This document shows, one piece after another, positions 6,117 to 12,426 of a DNA stretch of 12,426 bases (position 1 is its first letter; each line of letters starts with the position of its first letter). Location of the stretch: assembly GCA_023419055.1 (NCBI GenBank), contig JAEZYO010000625.1, forward strand, positions 1-12,426. Reading direction: 5' to 3'. This stretch comes from Pseudomonadota bacterium. GTDB lineage: Bacteria; Myxococcota; Polyangia; Polyangiales; Polyangiaceae. The notes under the pieces are model-generated. The model was given only the letters and a program-made list of their open reading frames with translations, did not search any database and was not told where the DNA came from. The translations under genes were made by a program, and so were the position numbers.

Positions 6117-7993
6117 GCAGGGGTCGCGGCGGGGCGCCGATCTCGCGCGGGCTCGGCGTCGCCCTGCTCGAGCTGGAGCTCGACCATCGCGCGGTAGGTG
6201 CCGCCCCGGCGCATCAGCTCGGCGTGGGTGCCCGCCTCGCGGATCTTGCCTCGATCGAGCACCACGATGCGGTCCGCGTCCCGGATCGTGCTCAGGCGGT
6301 GCGCGATCACGAAGGTGGTGCGGTCGCGCAAGAGCTCCTTCATTCCAGCTTGAATGAGGCGCTCGCTCTCCGAGTCGAGGCTGCTCGTCGCCTCGTCCAG
6401 GATCAAGATCGCAGGGTCCGCGAGCAAGGCGCGCGCGATGCTGAGGCGCTGGCGCTGGCCGCCCGAGAGCTTGACCCCGCGCTCACCCACGAGGGTGTCG
6501 TAGCCGTTCGGCAGGCGCAGGATGAACTCCTCCGCGTTGGCCCGGCGCGCGGCGTCGCGCACCTCCTCGTCGCTCGCGCCGGGGCGCCCGTACGCGACGT
6601 TCTCGCGCACGCTGCCGTCGAACAGGAACACCTCTTGCTGCACGAGGCCGAGCAAGCCGCGGTAGCTCCTGAGCTTGAAGTCGCGCAGATCCACGCCGTT
6701 CAGGAGGATCCTGCCCGAGGTCGGATCGTGGAAGCGCGCGACCAGATCGGTGACGGTGGTCTTGCCCGCGCCGCTCGGGCCCACCAGCGCCGTCACCGAT
6801 CCGCCCGGCACCACGAGCGAAAGGCCCTCAATGACGGGAGTGCCGGCGCGGTACTCGAAGCTCACGTCTTCGAAGCGGATCTCCTCGACGCGCGAGGGAG
6901 CAGGCATTGCAGCGGGAGCGTCGGGCTTCTCCTCGGGCTTTTCCAGAACGTCCACGACGCGCTCGAGCGCAGCGAGGCCGCGCTGCGTCTCGCTGATCGA
7001 GTTCACGATCGACATCACCGGATCGAGCAAGCGCCACAGGTAGCCCTGGAACGCGACCAGCGTCCCGACCGTGGTCTGCCCGATGATGACGAGGTAGCCC
7101 CCGAAACCGATGACCATCACCTGCGCGAGCGGGAGGATGAGATCCCAGATCAGGCCCACCGTGCGCTGCGTGCGCGTGGCGAGCATCTGCTTGCGAATCA
7201 CGGTGTGGTGACCGATGGCGTACGCGAGCTCCTCGCGTCGCTCACGCCGGAAGCCGCGCACGATGCGGAGGCCGTTCAGGGCTTCGCTCACGCGCGCGTC
7301 GATGTCCTGGCGATCCTGGCCCATGCTCTTCCAGATCACGCGGATGCGCCGGATCCAGAGGTTTTGCACGAACACGATCGGCGGCATCACGAGCATGACG
7401 GCGAGCGCGATCTTCCAGTTCAAAGTGAAGATGATCGAGAGCGTCGCCGCGAGCCGCACCAGCGACAGCACCGGGCTCACGAGCGCCTGCTGCAAGAGGC
7501 TCGTCGTGTTGTCGACGTCGCCGGACAGGCGCGAGATGACGCCGCCCGTCTTCATCTCGGTGAGCTCGGAGAGCGGCAGCCGGAGGATGCGATGAAAGAG
7601 GCTGCTCCGCAGGCCGAACGCGAGCCTCGCGTTCAGGAGCTGCATGCGGAAGCTCCGCGCCAGGTTGAAGAGCGAGTTCGCGACGAACAGGCCCACCATC
7701 AGCGCGGAGACCTCGATCAGGAGCCTGACCTTCTCTCGGGGAGAGAGCCCCGAGCCGAGGATCACGTCATCCACGAGGTGTCGTGAGACGAGAGGCCAGG
7801 TCATGTCGGCGGCGATGCCGATCAAGGCGAGGATGAAGATCGACCCGAGAGCCTTGCGCTCGGGGCGCAGCCACTCGAGGTACCTTCGCGCGTAGCCGTT
7901 CTTCTTGCCCGATTCCTTCGAGCTCGGGGCCGTTACGGCCCCTCGTTTCTCGAGAAAGTCGGAGTAGCGCGCGCGAGACGTGGTGCGAGACAT
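6113..7993 (-). CDS. ABC exporter half-transporter (MsbA/multidrug type, fused membrane and ATPase domains)
   Basis: 626 residues, the usual length for a type IV (B-family) ABC exporter that works as a homodimer or heterodimer in the inner membrane. The transmembrane domain covers about residues 45-345, with hydrophobic helices near 48-70, 93-112, 177-212 (two), 283-303 and 311-330, plus coupling-helix sequences such as [16 protein letters not shown]. The nucleotide-binding domain starts near 370: Walker A GPSGAGKT at 405-412, Q-loop at 452-453, signature LSGGQ at 509-513, Walker B ILILDE ending D533-E534, D-loop SSLD, and switch H565 (IAHRLST). All catalytic residues are present, so it should be active. 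The substrate cannot be told from sequence (lipid, peptide or drug are all possible). There is no partner half-transporter nearby, which favours a homodimer. The ATG at 7993 lacks a clear Shine-Dalgarno. The short C-terminal tail ([12 protein letters not shown]) is unremarkable. It diverges from the GtrA gene. Confidence 0.93.
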   Translation of the reverse strand: MSRTTSRARYSDFLEKRGAVTAPSSKESGKKNGYARRYLEWLRPERKALGSIFILALIGIAADMTWPLVSRHLVDDVILGSGLSPREKVRLLIEVSALMVGLFVANSLFNLARSFRMQLLNARLAFGLRSSLFHRILRLPLSELTEMKTGGVISRLSGDVDNTTSLLQQALVSPVLSLVRLAATLSIIFTLNWKIALAVMLVMPPIVFVQNLWIRRIRVIWKSMGQDRQDIDARVSEALNGLRIVRGFRRERREELAYAIGHHTVIRKQMLATRTQRTVGLIWDLILPLAQVMVIGFGGYLVIIGQTTVGTLVAFQGYLWRLLDPVMSIVNSISETQRGLAALERVVDVLEKPEEKPDAPAAMPAPSRVEEIRFEDVSFEYRAGTPVIEGLSLVVPGGSVTALVGPSGAGKTTVTDLVARFHDPTSGRILLNGVDLRDFKLRSYRGLLGLVQQEVFLFDGSVRENVAYGRPGASDEEVRDAARRANAEEFILRLPNGYDTLVGERGVKLSGGQRQRLSIARALLADPAILILDEATSSLDSESERLIQAGMKELLRDRTTFVIAHRLSTIRDADRIVVLDRGKIREAGTHAELMRRGGTYRAMVELQLEQGDAEPARDRRPAATPA

Positions 7994-8090
7994 GGAGCGG
8001 GGAGGGGACAGCGCGTTGATTTAGCACCATCGTCCGCGCCCGTTCGGGTCGCGCGATTCGTCACAATCCCTCCTCCCGGCGAGTGCCATC

Positions 8091-8534
8091 ATGCGGAGCT
8101 TGCCTGGCTCCGAACCACTCATCGCGCGCGTCTACCGCTTCGGCCGCGCGCTCATCGTCGGGAGCGGCGCCACCATCACCGATTTTTCGGTGTTCACGGC
8201 GTGCGTGAGGGCGCTCGGGATCGCGCCGGCTGAAGCGCGACTCCCCGCGCTGCTGGCAGGCGCGTGCTTTCAATTTTTTGGCAACCGGAGCTTCACGTTC
8301 CGTGCTCGGGCGGGGAGCCTGTCGCGCCAGGCCCGATGGTTCGTGCTGTTCGAGGCCGCCGCGCTCGCGCTGAATTTCGGGTTGTTTCGCCTGCTTCTCC
8401 AGCGCTTGCCGTGGCTGCCCCCCGAGCTCGTGACGTTCATCGGCACCTTCGTGGTGTTCGTCACGTTCGCCTACCCGATGCGAAGGCTCGTGATTTTCAA
8501 GCTTCCTGAGCGCCACCCAGCCGAGCCGCACTAG
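8091..8534 (+). CDS. GtrA-family four-helix membrane protein
   Basis: 147 residues with four predicted membrane helices, about 18-40, 49-66, 83-102 and 113-131, and short basic loops. The family signature between helices 2 and 3 is seen as FFGNRSFTF (62-70), and the end RRLVIFK matches the family's C-terminal pattern. GtrA proteins are small inner-membrane proteins; in phage serotype-conversion and cell-wall glycosylation systems they are proposed to move or help flip polyprenyl-phosphate-linked sugars. No glycosyltransferase gene is adjacent, so the sugar substrate is unknown. ATG at 8091 gives full family length; the ribosome binding site (GGCGAG, 8078-8083) is weak. The next gene starts 11 bases after its stop, so the two are probably co-transcribed, though no functional link is obvious. 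Confidence 0.87.
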   Translation: MRSLPGSEPLIARVYRFGRALIVGSGATITDFSVFTACVRALGIAPAEARLPALLAGACFQFFGNRSFTFRARAGSLSRQARWFVLFEAAALALNFGLFRLLLQRLPWLPPELVTFIGTFVVFVTFAYPMRRLVIFKLPERHPAEPH

Positions 8535-8545
8535 ACTGCGCGGCG

Positions 8546-8962
8546 ATGCAGCTCCTCGTGAACCTGGACGTTCCGGATCTGGAACAGGGCATCGCCTTTT
8601 ACACGCGCGCGTTCGACCTACGCCTGACGCGCCGGATCCCCGGGGCCGTCGCGGAGCTCGTGGGTGGCGGCCTGCACCTCTACTTGCTCGTCAAGGCTGC
8701 TGGAACCCCGGCAACGGTACCGGGCGGCGTGAACCGCGACTATGCGCGTCACTGGACTCCGGTGCACCTCGACCTGGTCGTGGACGATCTCGACGCGACG
8801 CTCGAGCGCGCCGTGGCCGCGGGGGCCCGCCTCGAAAAGCCCGCCCGCGCCCACTCGTGGGGTCGCATCGCGATGCTCGCCGATCCGTTCGGTCACGGCT
8901 TCTGCGTGATTCAGTTCTTGAACCGCGGCTACGACGAGCTCCCCTGGGAGCCGGCAAAATAG
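8546..8962 (+). CDS. VOC superfamily (glyoxalase/bleomycin-resistance fold) protein
   Basis: 138 residues forming the paired beta-alpha-beta-beta-beta modules of the vicinal oxygen chelate fold. Module one is LLVNLDVPDLEQGIAFYTRAF (2-23) with AELVGGGLHLYLLV (36-49). Module two is VHLDLVVDDLDATLERAVAAGA (73-94) with GRIAMLADPFGHGFCVIQF (106-124). Candidate metal or active-site positions include H44 and H74, but the ligand set is not certain. Members include glyoxalase I, ring-cleavage dioxygenases and drug-binding resistance proteins; the sequence alone does not choose among them. The start at 8546 aligns with the first beta strand as in family members. It follows gtrA by 11 bases. Its TAG (8960-8962) abuts the TAG of the convergent large gene with no base between. 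Confidence 0.88.
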   Translation: MQLLVNLDVPDLEQGIAFYTRAFDLRLTRRIPGAVAELVGGGLHLYLLVKAAGTPATVPGGVNRDYARHWTPVHLDLVVDDLDATLERAVAAGARLEKPARAHSWGRIAMLADPFGHGFCVIQFLNRGYDELPWEPAK

Positions 8963-11900
8963 CTACTTTGCGCGTTTGCCGTCGAGCGCCTGGAGGTGCT
9001 TTCGGGCAAGCTCGAAGACGCTCGTCACCGACGCTCGCGGCGGAGCCTCGATGCGCTCGTAGAGGACGCGCGCCGCGCTGCCGACGCCGTAAGCCTCGGC
9101 GAACGCCGCGGCCATGAAGAGCTGCTCCGGTGACGTCGCGGACAACGACGCGAAGTCTCGACTCTCTCGCATTCGCTTGAAGACGCGCTCCGCGTCACCG
9201 ATCAGGCCGAGCTCGAGGTAGACGCAGGCGAGCGTCGTGAGCGTGCCGAGGTCGTCCTGTTCGCGCTTCTCCGCGGTGCGGGCCTGATCGAGCAGGTTCG
9301 CCGGCCGCGGCGACATGAAGAGCCCCGACCAGGCGGCGTTCGCGTTCGCCCGGGCGTGCGGCTCGCTGCCGGGCTCCGCCTCTCCAATCACGATCTGATA
9401 CGTGCGGCGCGCGCTCACCACGTCGCCGAGCTGTTGCTCGACCGCGGCGAGCGAGAGCAGCGCTTCCGTTCTCTGCGGGCCGGGCGCGGCCCGCCGTTCC
9501 ACTCGACGGCGCAAGAGGCGCTCGTGATCGCGTCCTCGACCGCTCCGCTCGAGGGCGCCGAGCCGGAGGTTTTCGGCGATCTCCGAGCTCGGCTGCAGGC
9601 TCAACAAGCGCTCGCTCGCCTCGAGCAGCCGCGCCTGATCGTTCGCCGACTCGGCGGCGAGCGTCACGGCGTGCTCGAGCGCCGTCGCGTCGACACCGGC
9701 TCGACCGCGCGCGGCGAGCAAGAGGTCGAGCGAGCGACGACCTCCGGCGCTGTCGCGACACAGCGCCGCGGCAGCGAGCTCCGGCTCACCCTTCCCGTCG
9801 GCCCAGATCACGATGAACGGGTCGAAGCGGAGCGGGTCGCCCGTGAGCTTGGCGTCGACGCTCTCCACCGCCCAGGTGAGCCACTGCCGGGCCATCTTCT
9901 CGTTCTTGCGATCGAGCTGGTACAGCGCCTCGCAGCCGACCGCGCTCGGACGGCCACCGGCGCGCACCAGGTAGCGACCACCCTCCTTGAGCACGAAGTA
10001 GTCGATCGACGATCCGAAGAGCCCGCCCGCCTTCAGCCGCACCCGATAGCCGACGTTGTCGTTGCCCGCGAGCTGGCTCGTAATCGGGTCCTTGGTGGTG
10101 TCGCTCTTCTTGCCTCGGATGCGGTCCTTCGCGAGCGCCGTGGCGAAGAGCTCGATCGAGGTCGTCAGGTCATCGCGGCGCGCCCGACTGGCGAGCACCG
10201 CTTCGAGCCAGTTCGGCGCGACCGTCACCGTCAGCGGCAGCCCTGCGGTGCGATAGAAGGCCCGTTGAGCCGCGAGCTCCGGGCTCTTCTTCTTGAGCTC
10301 CGCGGTCTCCACGCGGTCGAGCGAGCGCGCGAGGGTGGCTGCCATGGCGTGTCGGAGCGACTCCTCGGCGCCGTCAGCCGCCTCGAACAGCTTCGCCGCC
10401 TCGCCGAAGCGGCGCTCCGTTTGCAGCACCTTCGCGGCGGCTTCGAGCGCCGCGGCGCGATCGGCGCCCTTCAGGCGGAAGCGATCCGCCTCGGCGATCG
10501 CCGACTCGGGCCCGCGCCGCATCGCCGCGAGCGAGACCGGGATCGCCACGGGCGTCTCGGCGGGCTCCATCTTCGAGAGCCTTCGCGCAAGCTCGTCGTA
10601 GCGCTTGCCGTAGAGCAGCGCGTAGAGCGCGTTGTGCCGGTAGCCTCCCCCTTCGTAGCTCGCGAGCACGTCCTCCGGGATGGCGTCGTAGACGGCGACG
10701 GCCCGCTCCAGATCCTGAGGGTTGCCGTAGCGGCGGCCCAGCTCGTCGTGCTCGTAGATGACCGCCTGTTCGATGCGCGAGTACGTGTCGTCGGCGTCGA
10801 GCGCGATCGCTCGATTGAACGCGTCGAGCGCGCCTTCGCGGTCGTAGCCGGGTTGCAGGTAGCGACCGAGCTCGTCCTGACGCAAGGCGACACCGAGTGA
10901 GCGCTGGGCGACCGCGCTCGACGGATCGAGCGCGACCGCGCGGCGCGCGAGCTCACGCGCGGCCACGGAGAAGCCCATGTCCGCGAGCGTCAGCGAGAAG
11001 CGGAGGAGCGCCGCCTGGGACTTCGGCTCGGCTCGCACGTGGCTCTCGTAGAGCTCGAGCGCTTCGCGTGTCTTGCCCTCGCGGATCAGCCGCTCGCTCG
11101 TGTGCTCGAACTCGACCAGCGGCCGCCGCCCGCGCTTCCAGGCTTGATAGCCCTTCCGGAACCGCGAAAGCTCCGCCGGCGAGAGCTGCTGCTCGTCGAG
11201 CTCGAAGCGGAACGTCGCCTCCACGACGCCGCCCGGGAGCTCGCGGAACCGGCGCTCGAGCTTGGCCGGTCCGAGATCGTACGGCTCAGTGGTGGGCAGC
11301 TTCTTCACCTCGAAATGGCGAGGAGGAACGACCTTGTAGCGGACCTCGGCCCGATAGCGCTGCGGCAGACGAAGATCGAACTTGCGCGGCTCCTCTTCGA
11401 AGATCGTGTCGGGTAGCCAGGACCAGAGCGCTCCGTAGTCGAGGAAATGCCAGGCAGAGAAGAGGTCCGTGTCGCCGACGCTCGTGTCCTTCACGTCGAG
11501 CTGGATGTCGAGCTTCTGGCGCAGATCGGAGACGTTTCCGACGCGGTTCGCCGCGAGCGTGCCCCCGTACTCGTCCTTCGCGTACGTGGAGAGCATCTTC
11601 TTGACGTCGTCGCGCGTCCCGGAGAGCGACGAGCGCATGCGCTGCTCGAGGAGGCCGGTCGCGGTGCTCGTCTCCACGAGCGTCGAGGAGCCGAGCTCCG
11701 CCATCCGCACCTCGCGCGCCTCGAGGTACGTGTTGTCGGCCGCGCTCGACGTCGGCGTCAGCGTGAGCCCTTCGGTGTCGTCGCCGATGACGAGCGCCAG
11801 GCGGCCCTGATCCTGGCCAGGCAGCTCTCCGGCGCGCGCGAAATCCGAGGTGGGGTCGATCCAGATCGGGCGCTCACCCGGGATCACCACGATGGCGTGA

Positions 11901-12426
11901 TTGAAGACGTCGAGGGCCGGGATCTTCGGGCGCACGTCCTCGCCGGGACCGGTGCGGAGCAGCGCGAGCCGCGCGGGCAGGCCCGCCGCGCGCAGTAACC
12001 CCACGAGAAGGAGTGACTGATCCTTGCAGTCGCCGTAGGCGCGCTTCAGCGACTCTTCGGGAGCCGCCGGCACGATCGCCGCCTGCCCGAACGAGACGGA
12101 CGTGTAGCGCACGCGCTCGCGGACCGCCGCGAGCAGCTCGTTGGCCTTGTCGAGATCGCTCGCGCTCGACTGGATCGTGCGGCGCGCGAGCTCGTCGAGC
12201 GTGTTCCCGGCGAGCTTCTGCTCCACGATGGCGGAGTACTCCCGAGCTACGCTCCGCCACGACTCGACCGTCGAGAACGCGACCGCGGGCCACGGTGGCA
12301 TGTCGTACGGCGCGAAGTAGTCGACGCCCTCGACGGCGCCGTAGTTCTTGCCGCTGAACACGATGCGGCGCCGGCCGTTCTTCGTCGTCTCGGTTCGCTC
12401 GACCTTCACGTCGAGGAGCTCGAGGT
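8963..12426 (-). CDS. Large DUF3857/transglutaminase-like protein with TPR repeats (partial, 5' end outside window)
   Basis: At least 1153 residues; the frame is open to the right edge (LELLD precedes the internal GTG at 12409), so the true start is beyond the window. Numbering from that GTG, the opening residues (ERTETTKNGRRRIVFSGKNY) look like the end of a DUF3857 beta domain. A transglutaminase-like domain follows at about 50-195 with a visible Cys-His-Asp triad: C128 in YGDCKDQ, H171 in FNHAIV and D185 in WIDPTSD. A beta-rich segment covers about 225-405. TPR-like helical repeats run from about 435 to 620 (EGKTREALELYESHVRAEP, ARELARRAVALDP, ALDAFNRAIALDADD), with more helical repeats near the C-terminus (about 950-1140). 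Such proteins are usually exported in Bacteroidetes and Proteobacteria, but no signal is visible here because the N-terminus is missing. Protease-like, cross-linking or purely structural roles are possible; the substrate is unknown. Confidence 0.88.
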   Translation of the reverse strand, partial: LELLDVKVERTETTKNGRRRIVFSGKNYGAVEGVDYFAPYDMPPWPAVAFSTVESWRSVAREYSAIVEQKLAGNTLDELARRTIQSSASDLDKANELLAAVRERVRYTSVSFGQAAIVPAAPEESLKRAYGDCKDQSLLLVGLLRAAGLPARLALLRTGPGEDVRPKIPALDVFNHAIVVIPGERPIWIDPTSDFARAGELPGQDQGRLALVIGDDTEGLTLTPTSSAADNTYLEAREVRMAELGSSTLVETSTATGLLEQRMRSSLSGTRDDVKKMLSTYAKDEYGGTLAANRVGNVSDLRQKLDIQLDVKDTSVGDTDLFSAWHFLDYGALWSWLPDTIFEEEPRKFDLRLPQRYRAEVRYKVVPPRHFEVKKLPTTEPYDLGPAKLERRFRELPGGVVEATFRFELDEQQLSPAELSRFRKGYQAWKRGRRPLVEFEHTSERLIREGKTREALELYESHVRAEPKSQAALLRFSLTLADMGFSVAARELARRAVALDPSSAVAQRSLGVALRQDELGRYLQPGYDREGALDAFNRAIALDADDTYSRIEQAVIYEHDELGRRYGNPQDLERAVAVYDAIPEDVLASYEGGGYRHNALYALLYGKRYDELARRLSKMEPAETPVAIPVSLAAMRRGPESAIAEADRFRLKGADRAAALEAAAKVLQTERRFGEAAKLFEAADGAEESLRHAMAATLARSLDRVETAELKKKSPELAAQRAFYRTAGLPLTVTVAPNWLEAVLASRARRDDLTTSIELFATALAKDRIRGKKSDTTKDPITSQLAGNDNVGYRVRLKAGGLFGSSIDYFVLKEGGRYLVRAGGRPSAVGCEALYQLDRKNEKMARQWLTWAVESVDAKLTGDPLRFDPFIVIWADGKGEPELAAAALCRDSAGGRRSLDLLLAARGRAGVDATALEHAVTLAAESANDQARLLEASERLLSLQPSSEIAENLRLGALERSGRGRDHERLLRRRVERRAAPGPQRTEALLSLAAVEQQLGDVVSARRTYQIVIGEAEPGSEPHARANANAAWSGLFMSPRPANLLDQARTAEKREQDDLGTLTTLACVYLELGLIGDAERVFKRMRESRDFASLSATSPEQLFMAAAFAEAYGVGSAARVLYERIEAPPRASVTSVFELARKHLQALDGKRAK

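Noticed and set aside
5528..7786. 752-codon plus-strand open frame spanning the DUF2914 gene and the antisense of the ABC exporter
   Set aside because: It is Arg/Ala/His/Glu-rich with no recognisable motif and runs opposite or out of frame to two genes with clear domains. Long antisense open frames are expected at this GC content.
9356..10900. 514-codon plus-strand open frame opposite the transglutaminase/TPR gene
   Set aside because: Composition is typical of an antisense shadow (Arg, Leu, Glu, Ala, Val) with no domain, and the minus-strand frame has a catalytic triad and repeats.

Overview
The window is about 12.4 kb of high-GC, densely coding DNA with strong G/C preference at third codon positions. 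It looks like chromosome of a myxobacterium or close relative (Myxococcota, Polyangiales-like). This rests on the base composition, the many exported proteins, and a CGDG...EECDDGN cysteine-rich repeat at the end of the first protein, a pattern I associate with myxobacterial secreted proteins. There is no tRNA, rRNA, insertion sequence, CRISPR array or phage gene that I can see. No gap between genes exceeds 190 bases.

Layout from left to right. Positions 1-1871 (minus strand) hold a two-gene unit: a small 137-residue lipoprotein, then by a GTGA stop/start overlap a secreted zinc metalloprotease with HELAHGLGF and an inserted PA-type domain. The protease runs off the left edge. Divergent from this pair is an adenosine deaminase-family gene (1960-3123, plus) that seems to lack a ribosome binding site and may be leaderless. 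Convergent to it is a minus-strand cluster read in the order rpoZ (RNA polymerase omega), a class I SAM-dependent methyltransferase, and a DnaJ-type co-chaperone without a zinc finger (5287 down to 3136). A 190-base divergent gap with an unusually AT-rich patch separates rpoZ from a plus-strand gene for a membrane-anchored DUF2914-like protein (5478-6116).

That gene ends in overlapping stop codons with a full-length ABC exporter half-transporter (6113-7993, minus). Divergent from the exporter are two closely spaced plus-strand genes: a four-helix GtrA-family membrane protein (8091-8534) and a VOC/glyoxalase-fold protein (8546-8962). The rest (8963-12426, minus) is one very large protein with a DUF3857/transglutaminase-like domain followed by TPR-like repeats; its 5' end lies beyond the right edge.

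Most genes look like ordinary chromosomal background. The part most worth a second look is the lipoprotein/metalloprotease pair at the left edge. The transglutaminase-TPR protein and the rpoZ-methyltransferase-dnaJ arrangement come next. I did not find convincing evidence of a wholly new multi-gene system.
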